NCBI RefSeq assembly: GCF_902167145.1
Contig: NC_050104.1
Coordinates: 97,103,849 to 97,167,848, forward strand
DNA: 64,000 nucleotides
Direction of reading: 5' to 3'
Origin: Zea mays
Lineage: Eukaryota; Streptophyta; Magnoliopsida; Poales; Poaceae
The position numbers were made by a program, and so were the translations under genes. Positions 1 through 10,400 of the stretch are shown here, piece after piece (the stretch's first letter is position 1; each line of letters opens with the position of its first letter). Under the pieces are notes generated by a model. That model saw nothing but the letters and a program-made list of their open reading frames with translations, did no database searches and had not been told where the DNA came from.

Positions 1-971
1 GACCTAGTCCAGCGTGCCTAGTCTAGCGTAAAGGACTTCATCGCCGGCCTAGTCGCACCACGACTTCCATAAAGGACTGCAGATGGACAAGAAGACTCGG
101 GCACGCCGGCCTAGTCCAGCGTGCACCAGACCACCAAGCTCCAACGGGCGACGCAGCGGCTAGCTCACGTGGCACATGGTCTGGTGATAGCTCATAAGGA
201 AGGCGCTAATCAGGATCCCGGGGATTCGGCTATAGGACCTGGTCTGATCCACCAGGCGAGCAGATCTGGGCAGCTTCCTCTCAACGACTCTTTGGGAGTT
301 TGGGGCTATAAATAGACCCCCTAACCAGCCTCCTAGAGTCACCCAAATGCAAGTGTTTTCACTCCTAAGCATTAGAGAAGCACACCAAAGAGATCCAAGC
401 GTCCATATTCGCGAGAGTAGTCCAGAGAGAGTTGTGATACAGTTTTGCACTTGTGTTCTTCGATATTTTGGTGGTGTTGTGCTCTTGTGTGCATTCTTCC
501 TCCCTCTCACTTCTATTGGAGTTCTAGCTCCCATTCATTGTGTACGGCTAGCAAGAGTCTCCAATCTCTATGGAGTACCTTGTGCAAAGGAAGATCTAAA
601 AAAGGAACTAAGGACTCAAGTTGATCGTTGGACACTTGAGAAGGTCAAGAGAGAAAGTCTTGTGGGACTCATCAACGAGGATGTAGGTTCTTCGGAACTG
701 AACCTCGGGAAAGAAATTGTTGTGTTTCGTGTTCTTTACTTTCTGCAATTCGTTTTTCCTTTTCCTAAGTTTTTGCTATAATCTTCATTTCTGATATTGC
801 TCTTGAATTAATTCCGAAATCAAGAAGAGCATCAAGTGCAAGAACTTCCCTCTTACCTTACTCTATTTGTTCTAGATTCTGAGTTAACATTAAATTTTGG
901 GATTCGAGTTTGTGTTAAGTTGTGAATTTTCAGGTATCACCTATTGACACCCCCCTTCTAGGTGACTATCA
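1..971 (+). mobile_element. 3' LTR (partial) of an LTR retrotransposon running off the left edge
   Basis: The stretch has a TATA box, a long AT-rich transcribed leader and a terminal block (CACCTATTGACACCCCCC then CTAGGTGACTATCA) typical of grass LTR ends. It stops abruptly at CA (971), where copia gag sequence in the opposite orientation begins. That makes it the right end of an element inserted into the copia fragment. The left end, its TSD and all coding parts are outside the window. A block containing CCGGCCTAGTCCAGCGTGC recurs near 1-20 and 106-124. The small open frames here are not convincing genes. Confidence 0.6.
307..314 (+). promoter_or_regulatory. TATA box of the left-edge LTR
   Basis: TATAAATA lies in GGGCTATAAATAGACC, the usual context of a grass LTR promoter. 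Transcription would start about 30 bases downstream, giving the R/U5 part of the LTR. Confidence 0.55.
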
Positions 972-1779
972 GTCGGCCATGTCCTTCATCTTGCGGCAGT
1001 ACTCAGTGACGGAAATGTCACCCTGGGAGAAGAGACGGAAGGAGGCATCGAGGTGGAGGGTGCGTGCCTCAAGGGCAACCCAGGCCTGGCGAGCTGCCCC
1101 CCCCCCCCCCCGCTCGAGGACGATGTCCTAGAGCTCAACGGTGAGGGTGTCAAGGATCCACGAGAGCACCATGTTGTCCATCTGTTGCAAGGATGGGAGT
1201 AGATGGGGAACAACATCGACGAGGACGTGGTCATCGAGGGCGTAGCGCTGAAGGGTGAGGAGCGGCTGGTCGCCAGCGAGCGTAGTTAGTGGACACAGGG
1301 TCAAGGACGACGGAGACGAGCGGTCGGATACCGCCTGCACGTGGAGGTTGGCGATGAATGCAACCTCAAACTCCGAGGGAGGTGGTAGCACTGGGGCCAT
1401 CGGAGAAGGCTCGACGACAGATGAACCGAGGAGGTGACACTCGACATCAGACAGCTACGAAGCGAGGGCATCCGCTGCAGTGCGCTCGTGCTCCCAAGCG
1501 AGGGTCGCAACACGTTTGCGGTCCCGGGCAGCACCCACAACGGCTTTGCTAGCGGCGAGAGCAATGGCCAAGGTAGAGTAGGAATCCATGACGTCAAGGT
1601 AGGCACCAAGGGTCGAGGGGTCCGCAGTGGATGGCGTAAGCAGCACAAAAGCATCCGCGACCTGCGCAGGGGCTATCGGGGTCGACGCGGACGGTGGGTG
1701 GGGCTACTCGCCGGCAGACGGTGCCATGGTGAGGGCGACGACGGCGCAAGTACGTCGGCACCGCGCGGCCACAGTCCAC
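972..1779 (-). pseudogene. copia-type gag fragment, decayed
   Basis: On the minus strand three frames together read like a plant Ty1/copia Gag. Around 1235-1128 there is a segment like QMDNMVLSWILDTLTVEL, followed near 1000-960 by a YCRxMKxMAD-like segment (in copia Gag the sequence leading to the zinc knuckle). The frame is broken by stops at about 1455 and 1128 and by the 15-base C run at 1097-1111. It belongs to the reverse-oriented copia element whose 5' LTR is at 3005-3116. It is cut at 971 by the left-edge LTR, so pol is not in the window. Identification is from motif appearance only. Confidence 0.55.
1097..1111. repeat. poly-C run
   Basis: Fifteen consecutive C residues lie inside the decayed gag. 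This is a likely sequencing or length-variable site and one cause of the frame break. Confidence 0.8.
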
Positions 1780-2057
1780 GAGGACGGGTGGGCGTAGGCG
1801 TGCCTAGTGCGTATAAAGGAGGCGTGGGCGCATGGGTTGGGTAGAGAGCTCGCGGCGTTCCACCAGCTGCCGACGCTGGAGGAGAGGAGGCCCGCCGGCG
1901 GGAGGAGTCTGTCCGCGCGACACCTGGAGGGGAGTTGGTGACGTGCAGCGGAGGGGAGGAAGGGGCAGGCGCGCAGGGGAGGAAGGGGCGGGTGACACAA
2001 GGGAAGAAGGGGCAGGCGTCGCTGGTGCACCGGCGGCCACAACCACCCACTAGCAAG
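1780..2057 (-). other. GC-rich leader/N-terminal part of the copia element
   Basis: This GC-rich stretch lies between the gag fragment and the hAT insertion. Several overlapping open frames exist but none has recognisable protein features. It is most simply the 5' part of the reverse copia internal region, which continues at 2910-3004 on the other side of the hAT element. Confidence 0.4.
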
Positions 2058-2909
2058 TAGGGGTGAAAATGGGACGGATACATGGTCATCTCGTATCCTA
2101 CCCTAATGTATTTCTCTCGAATACAGGACCGGGTACGGGTAGTTAAAATTTAGGATGGATACAGGACGGGACCGGTTAATAATTCGGGTGGGTATCGAAT
2201 ATTACTCAAGTAGATGACGGATATTTGTCGAATACTTTGTTCTGATAATATTAGTTGCCCAACCGTCCAACAAACAAATAAAATAAGAAATATATAATCA
2301 TGTACATGATAGCTCAAATATAGAAAAATAAACCGATAAATTGACATCATGCAATTCAAAGTTACTAATCACAAAGGCATTACAGAACCAGCAACAGAAT
2401 TTTTAAAAAATCGGAAGAAACTTTCTATTGTGTCTTGTATGTGATTTGCACTTATAGTGTTCGTCGACGAAGTCACAAAGCAGTGAACGGTACAGCCGTC
2501 ATGTAACACTGATAACGCTTTGGGCTAAATGAGTATGCTAAATTGCTAATGTAAATTGATAATGGGCCATTGGGCGTTGGGCTAGCAGGCCGCAACGCAA
2601 GGCACAAGATGGTGTCGGGGCATCAGGTCATCAACAAGAGCCAGCTGCACTGCCATATGACGCGGATACGCCCAGACGCCAGCCATCGGGTACCCGACCG
2701 TCGGGTACCCGTATCCGACCCGAGATGTACGGGTAGTTACCGGGTATCAGTGACTCCATATCCTACTCGTATCCGGGTTTTTATTATCCAGGTAGTACCC
2801 GTATTCGTCCCGATAACAAAAATACATGTATCTGTATCCAAAAATTCGGATACTTTTACTACTCGTATCTGGTACCCGACCCGGGTAGCCGTCCCGTTTT
2901 CACCCCTAC
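2058..2909. mobile_element. non-autonomous hAT element (852 bp)
   Basis: Terminal inverted repeats TAGGGGTGAAAA(T/C)GGGACGG face each other at 2058 and 2909 and resemble Ac-type hAT ends. The flanks are CTAGCAAG (2050-2057) and CTGGCGAG (2910-2917), an 8-bp TSD with two transitions, which suggests an old insertion. The interior has short palindromic GGGTACCC/CGGGTA repeats near both ends and no transposase. It sits inside the reverse copia element. Confidence 0.75.
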
Positions 2910-2994
2910 TGGCGAGTGTGGGGGGAGGCCAGCCATGGGGATTGGGGAGGTGGCAGCTGGGCCTAGGGGAGGGAAGGAGGGAAGAAGAGAGTGA

Positions 2995-3004
2995 CTTGAT
3001 ACCA
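2995..3004 (-). other. primer-binding site of the reverse copia element
   Basis: TGGTATCAAG on the minus strand follows directly after the LTR end CTCCTAACA. It matches the initiator-methionine tRNA primer site (TGGTATCAGAGC type) usual for plant copia elements. Confidence 0.65.
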
Positions 3005-3116
3005 TGTTAGGAGGAGAAAATCCTAACCCTTGTTGGGTAGGCTTATGAATATATATAGCACCAGTACATGGGCTGGACCAAGGTCCATTATATTAGAGAT
3101 GCACAATAATCTAACA
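3005..3116 (-). mobile_element. 5' LTR (112 bp) of a reverse-oriented copia-like element
   Basis: Read on the minus strand it begins TGTTAGATTATT and ends CTCCTAACA, so it has perfect TGTTAG/CTAACA terminal inverted repeats and is followed by a tRNA-Met primer site. The LTR is very short for a copia element and resembles the TRIM/SMART size class. The element lies in the KNL1 intron after exon 8. Its 3' LTR would lie left of the window. The expected TSD on this side is GCTAC (3117-3121). Confidence 0.65.
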
Positions 3117-3216
3117 GCTACAGATACAAGCTTGTCAACCAAAATAAATGAGGCAACTTGGATTGTGATATGCATTCGCTATAGAAAAAGCATAAAATTC
3201 TGTATTAAATCTTTAC

Positions 3217-3345
3217 CTGTCTATCACCAGCACTGACTGTAGTAGCTGCAGGAAGTGAAGAATCCTCCATGTGTCCAGCGCCCAAAATCTTGGATTTCAG
3301 AAAGCAGCACTCTTGAATTCCATCTTGACATAGTTGAGCCTTTTT
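3217..3345 (-). CDS. KNL1: KNL1 exon 8
   Basis: 129 nt, phase 0: acceptor TTTGGTACAG|AAAAAG, donor AGACAG|GTAAAG. It encodes 43 residues ending SAGDRQ. This is the last exon of the gene in the window. The next intron contains the reverse copia element. Confidence 0.65.
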
Positions 3346-4393
3346 CTGTACCAAAATGGAAAGAAAAGAAGGAAACTAGCATCTGGCTGCAACTTACAGC
3401 CAATAAAGGGACTTCTTCAAATAAAATAAAAGATGATTAAATTCCTACTTGGAGTTTAACTAGCTTCATATTATTTATTTGTAGCTTCGCCTTTTCATAG
3501 AAAAGCTTGTCATGGAGAAACCTTGCCTCCTCTAATCTGGATGAGTAGAGTTACATATAGATTTCATCAAAGCGGACACCAGTAATCAAAATACAAGTTA
3601 ATCATTAAGTACCTCTTTTGCTTATCACCACAGAAAGCTTTGATCCTCTGGGTACAAAGAACAATCATGTCACCTAGATAAGTGGGAAACTCCAAATAGG
3701 AAATAAACTTGTTGCTAAAATTAACAACTAAAAGATGATAGCATACCACAGCAGTAGAAAGCCTTTTATATTTTCTAGCCATATGAATCTCATCCAACCT
3801 ATCGCTTAGCATGTCAAGCTTCATTCAAAAGGCAAACAGAAAACAACATTAAGTAACAGTTTCAGTGCTAGATCATCATATTAAATTTATTATGTGATAT
3901 GTTGTATGAGAAAAAAAACTAATTTTCATAACAGAGAAATCCATGGAACAAGTCTAGAGACCTGTAGATTCTGAACATCATTCAACAACTAAAGTTATAG
4001 TTTCTAGTTTCTACAGGCTACCATCCGACTAGTCTCCACAAGTGTGCAACAGCAGAAGCCCTAGGATTCAGAAATGAAAGCTAAACTCGTGATACCACAT
4101 AGCAGATCTCTGCTCCTAAACTCGTGTGTGTCTGTGTGTGTGTGCCTGTGTGTATACCCGTGCGCTTGTGGTGTGGGTACGGGTAGCATATTGTACCCGT
4201 AGTGGGTAACGGGTACGGGTTTAATATTAAACTCGCGGGTGCGGGTTTGTAAACGCTCTACCCGCAGGTTCCAAACCCGTTGACATCCATGTGCATGTGT
4301 GCGTACTTATTTTCGGAAGAGCGACAGCTACATGTGTGGCGCGGGGAGCGCGATGCGACTGCGGGAGGCAGTTAGGCTGCTGGGTACCAAATA

Positions 4394-4444
<51 letters not shown>

Positions 4445-7400
4445 GTTGTTGTTGTTGTTGTTGTTGTTGTTATGCTATTCGTCACCCTAGGTGAAGCTTC
4501 ACCTAGCGGGTAATTACTGAACGATCTTCGGTAATTACCAGTAATAATTGAATAATCTTCTGTTATTACCGTGAAATTACTGATTGGTCTTCAGTAATTA
4601 CTGGCCGTGTGAAAAAAAATCTTGAACGCGCAGGAGAGATGCACATCATTAAGTTAAGAAAAGAAAAGAGTCAAAAATGGACCAAAGTACAAAGCCCAAA
4701 AGGCAGAACAAACAAACCCATCAACCTCCTGTCAAGCACAGTGCCCCAGCCTCCTCCTGTGCATGAAAAACAGCACAAAACAAGAGGAGGCTAACAGCAA
4801 AAGTGACAGTAGGCTCCACAACACTCCTCCACTACTCACCCAGAAACTCCCTAGACCTAACAATGGTAGCACCTAGACCTAAGCCCTCAGGATGCTTGGC
4901 ACCGGCTAAACCCCAGCAATCTAACTCTTCCAGGAAAACTCTTTTAATTCTGTTTATGGAAGGACTGACACCATCGAAAACCGCCTTATTACGATGAAGC
5001 CATAAACACCAAGCCCCCATGATGATAACACTGTTAATGCCTCTTCTTTTGGATTTGCGCACTTGCTTACACACATTCCTCCACGTGTGAAACTTCACCT
5101 AGGGTGACAAATAGGGATGACATATACCCAGCTGGTAATTACTGAACGATCTTCAGTAATTACTGGTAATAACTAAACGATATATATATAGTCTAGATTA
5201 TCAAAAAAATATGAACAAATTTCTCAAAGGCGCAATGCTACATAATATTTGTTCATTTCATATGATAGACAAAATGAACGTGTTAGCTAACACTGTTAGT
5301 TCAAATGTCAATGACATATTGGGCCTAGACATATATGAGTATATGACACTGTTAGTCTGTGAGCTGCAACTGTTTTACAATGGACCCAGTATGTCAGTCC
5401 ACATCCAAATCAATGTTGTTATTCTAGTTACAAAGCGTAGTTCGTGGTAATATGGACACACGTGTGGTTTTGGATATGGGTTAAGCTAAAATTATCTTTA
5501 GGACCAGTCACATAGTTCACTGAAATTTACTCATTATTTAGTTCATCGAACAAAGAAAACAACTTTATAATTCAGCTGACACAATATGATATTAGCTATC
5601 AGAAACACTGCAATTCAATGTAATGCAAACCCTTCAACAGGACAACTGTTGAAGTACATTTTTCAAAATAGACCGCTCTGAGCAAAGGATTTTTTTCTAA
5701 AATAAAATATGTTACTTTACTACTGAGTACTGACAATGCAAAAGGTGTACCTGTTGTAGATTATACTTGCTTATTGATGCTGGCAAAACTTGCTCCGTGG
5801 CATTAGTTATAGTACATACTACCTATACAAAAGAGAGAAATCCTGGTCATTTTACAGAAACTGATCATTTCACTGAAAAAAGTGTGTACAGAAAGCTTGA
5901 ATATATAGTTTAAACTGGTTACTTTTACCTTGCTCCAATCAATATCCACGGACTTTCCATTATCATGAGCACCATTCTGTTTTTCTTCAATCATAGAAGG
6001 CTGAGATACACAAGGAATCTCTTTTCTAGATTTTCTAGGGCTTCTTGCTGTCTTAGTGGTTTTTTCAGGACACTCTTGCACAGCATAACCATTTTCCTCA
6101 GCAGTTCTCTTTCTTCCAACACCATTTAAATCCACATGAGAGTTGCATTCACGACTAGGTTGGCTATCCAAAGTAAAGGCATGACATAATGTATCTAGGA
6201 CCTTAGTAGACTCATTTAGCCCATGTCTTCGAGGAGTGCCTAGGACAAAAGATTCATTGGTTTTCTTCAGCTTTGGAACAGAATGAGAAGAAACAGATAA
6301 CGTAGAATCATGATCTTCAGTATTGCTGAACATGTCACTTGCTCGATGACCAAGTTCATTCTTCTCAACCAATTGTAACTGGGAAGCTGCAGCCAATTCT
6401 TGATGCTTCAGAGAAGAAAGTCTCTTGTCATGGTGAACAAACTCAGTACCCGAAGAACAACCCTCCTGTCTTGCTACTTTACTATTGGATACAGTATTAG
6501 TGAAAAGCTTATGCCTTTTTGAGCGTAAGGAGGATATGGATCCTCGTGGAACTTGCAACTGCAGACCTGCAGTTCTTGGAGTGTGTAGAACTGTTTCTGT
6601 ATCCATCACCTCATTTTTCTGCCGCAGCTGCTCAGCATCCATCAGCAAAATGGCAGTAGCTTCACTTGACGACTGGGCAGCATATGTGTTATCCTTACCA
6701 GGTAGTTGATCCAAAAGATGGGTTTCCATGTCAACATTACACATGGAGGAAACACTTGCAGTGCAATTTGATCCAGATGGTCGATCTTTTGACGAAGATT
6801 GATCGACTAGGTGGGATTGCACATCACCATTAATCATGAATGACTTATATGCTGGGGAAATCTTTGCAGGAGGTTCTGCAGTATTATTGGCACCAGGGTC
6901 ATCATCCATGTGATCATGGTTGCAGTTCTGCAAAATAGTTCAATTACAAACACAGATAAGCAAAGCAAGGTGTCAGATAAATCAAATAACCAAATATGTT
7001 GGTGTCTTGTTTTATGACTACTTTACCCCTTTACTCTCTTATTAATATAAATATATGCAGCTCTCCTACATGTTCAAGAAAAAAAAAAGATGCATAGACA
7101 ATTGTGTTTGACTACAGCTATCGCCTATAGTTTCTCTAGGGTCCTTCCAGCGTATAGGTTAGATATATGAGAAAGTGTTTAGGTGCTGAAGTTAATTGCA
7201 GGTTCTAATGTATAGCTAAAACACATCAAAGAGTTTGATACCAAACTAATATAATTGTTAGACTATGTGTGGCCCGGCACCACTGTTGGTCTGCCAGCCC
7301 GTTAGGGTTAGGATTTCCCCTGAGTCTATATATGTAACCTTCCTCTATGCAATAGATATTGAGTCCCAGTTTCCAATATGGTATCAGCTAGATTCTCTCC

Positions 7401-10400
7401 CTCCCACCAAACAGCCACCAGTCCCTAGGTCTGGCAGCAACCTGCTCCCGCACGCTGCCCCCGGGACGCTCATCCCTCACTCTCGGGGGGCGGCCTCCCT
7501 TCCCCTCAACGTCGGCGTGCCCCTGCCTCCTCTCGCTCGGCCCCGGCGTGGCCATGTCGGCCCCGAGCTCCTCTCCTCGCTGGCCCTGACGGTCGTCGGC
7601 CTCGCTCCCCTACCCAACGATGACAATGGTGCGACCATGGGCGTCACCCTGCGCGCTCCCTCCTTCCGGCAAGTCGCCCTCACCGGTCGCCGTCGCCGCG
7701 AGCAGGCGTGCGGGCGCGGACCCGCACGCTACCGCCGTCGGCCTGCGCGGTCGGCCTCATCCTTGCCCATGGTAGTGCAGCAGCCGCACGCGCGCCACTC
7801 TGTCGCGGGCGCGTCGACCGGATCTGCACCGGCATCGCCTGGCCCATCTCGCCCCACCAAAGGCTTTCCCACCGCTGATGCCCTCCTCGCCCACGGATCA
7901 GGCCTAGGCGCCGTCGGGAACGCCCCCACGGGGCCGACGATGTTGTAGGCCATGCCTCGGCTGGGACATGCACCGTTGCATGTCACCCTGCGAGCGCTCA
8001 GGCACCACCACCGTCATGGTCCAGCCACGCGAGCGCGCGAGCGTCGCCGCCTTCCTCTCCCCTAGAGTCGGCCAACTCCTCCCTACCCGCGCCAACGTCC
8101 CGCAGAAACCCATGTGGCTCCTTTTCGAGCTTCTTCTGCCGCCGGCGTCAAACCCTCCTGTCAAGCCCGACACATGCCGACTGGACCCTACCCGTCGCTC
8201 ACCCCTTCTTTGTCGCCTACACAGCAGGATCTGTCACTGCCGCAACGTTCGCGGCTAGATTTGTCGTCCCTTTGGCCGCATGGCTGGATCCGTCGCAGTT
8301 GTGGCCTTCCCGGCCAGATCCGTCGCTACCCCTTCGACTCTGCCGCGAGCGTGGCCAACCCATACCAGCGCAAACGCGTGCGCTGCCGCCGGCCTCCCTA
8401 ATGGGGCTCCCCGACGACCGGACGAGAGAGGCAAGAAGGTTCACGCTGATGTTGCTCTTCTTTTGTTGTGTCGCCCCGCCGATAGTTGACGCTCGAATGT
8501 CAACCCCTCCGAAGAACGAGGCCACTGTTGCATGTCTCCCAACCTCGGCATCCAGGGGCTATCGTCTTCTCGGAGTCCACATCGGTCTCTACTGCAGCCG
8601 TAACATTCGCACCCTCACGACGTTGCGACTGTGGGGGATTTCAACCTATCGGCTCCTACCTTCGGCTTCTACTCCAGCCTCATCGTGTGCGGTGCCCCCG
8701 TCGCGACTGCGGGGGATGTTAGAATGTGTGTGTGGGCCAACACCATTGCTGTCGGCCCATTAGGTTAGGGTTTCCCCTGAGTCTATATACGTAACCTTCC
8801 TCTCTGCAATAGATATTGAGTTCTAGTTTCCAATAATAATACATGAGCTACTTAGCTCAAACAAACATGTGTAAAACAAAAGGATCAGTGTCTAACCTTT
8901 GAATTCTCCTGGACATCAATTATCATTTCATTGTCATCTTGAATCAGATCTGTGCTGGTCGAAACTGGATTTCTCATAGAAATGTGCTCTGCAATTGTAT
9001 TAACCATGACCAGCTCATCAGAAGATACACCATTGTCAATGCATAAATTTTCTTCCCTACTTTCTTCCTCAGATGTAGACAAGGTTAATACACAATCAGA
9101 AGTTACATCAGAAATACCAAGTTTAGGAGAGTTTGTTTGCTTGCTCCCTTTTATCTTCTTCATCATACTGTTCAACGTGGGTGACAACTTATCATAACCA
9201 TAAGTTCTGGGGTTACCACTCAACAAACTCATGTCAGTCAATGTATCTCGGCCATTAATTGATGCTCTTGCAGGATTAGATGCAGTAAGTTCCTTCAGGG
9301 GTCCCTCAGATGCAGTATTAGGTGTCATTAGACTCCCAGCTGAGTAGGCTGTACAGTCATCTGGTGGAGCAATATTGCGAAAATGCAAAGAGAACGTCCT
9401 GGAATCCATAGTTATATCATGGTTGTCATCCTCTGACATTCCAGAATCTGATGGTCTTCCTGTTTGAATAAAGCTTGCCGACACAGGTCCAAAAAAGTTT
9501 TCATCTGTCGTAGGAATGCACATAGTGAGAAGACAGGATGCTTTGCCACAAAGTAATATGGCATCGTAATAATTAGCATATATTACTAATAAATAATAGA
9601 AGGGTCACACACTCACACTAGAAGCATGGACACGCAAAACCATGTAGTGATGTTTTACTTTCTAATAATTTCTAAATCCCAAAAAACAAGTGAATCCACA
9701 AGCAACTTCAAATCCATTGACGGTGCTTCGTTTTAAAGATCTTACTGAGCAACAATACAGGAATGACTGCTAGCTTAATGTACTGTGCAATCAATACGCC
9801 ATCTACACCTTAGATCTCTGCATTGCATCTATATTCATAATTCAGCAATCAGCACAATAAATTGCCTACTGTATCAAAAGTACAGCCCAGCACATCTAGC
9901 ATCAACATCTTGATCCAACACAAAGAGAAGTATGGAACATCTGAGCAGCAAACCTGACATAATCCAGTTGAAAAATGCAGCAACCTGACTACCTGAGCAT
10001 CAGAAATAAGTTCGGCGTAAAAAAAACCTAAATATCCATTAACTGTGGGAAGCAAACTATGTGGGGGTCGTAACAAAATCAACATCCAATTCACGATATT
10101 TTTTATTTCGAAACAAACAGAGGACCCCACCATCGGCGGAGGCGATGGATTCAGCGGCGCTGTCTGGGTACGACGAGTCGACGTCGTGGAGGAAGATGAC
10201 AGGGGGGCGGTTGAAATCCTCCTCCGTGTCGTCCTCAACCTCCCGGCCAACCGAGGACCTCCTGGGAGAAGGGGGTGCGGGGGTGGAGTCGGGCTCGCGC
10301 TCCTCGGGAGGCGTCTCGAAGTCCTCGTCGCGGTCGAACACGTGCACCGCGGTGGTGTCCGCGAAGCTCACACGGCGGGAGCGCCTCCGCGCAAACTTAT

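Larger units (their letters stand above)
7256..8835 (+). mobile_element. small LTR retrotransposon (TRIM/SMART-like, 1.58 kb) in KNL1 intron 2
   Basis: Two ~120 bp LTRs (7256-7378 and 8717-8835) share TGTTAGA at the start, CCCTGAGTCTATATA in the middle and AGTTTCCAATA at the end. A tRNA-Met primer site follows the first, and a purine tract (GCGGGGGA) precedes the second. Flanking TSDs are ATAAT at 7251-7255 and 8836-8840. The interior is very GC-rich compared with the intron and has open frames in several phases, but I recognise no retroviral domain. The element is therefore non-autonomous, and the interior may be captured host sequence. It is antisense to KNL1 and inside an intron, so splicing of the gene can tolerate it. 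Confidence 0.8.

Noticed and set aside
1128..2089. Several Pro/Ser/Arg-rich frames on both strands
   Set aside because: Shadows of the decayed copia gag and of GC-rich leader sequence.
4291..4494. 67-codon frame with poly-Tyr and poly-Cys
   Set aside because: It is the (TTA)n(TTG)n microsatellite read in one frame.
7265..7948. 227-codon frame over the small retroelement
   Set aside because: It begins inside the LTR and has no recognisable domain; treated as the element's GC-rich interior.
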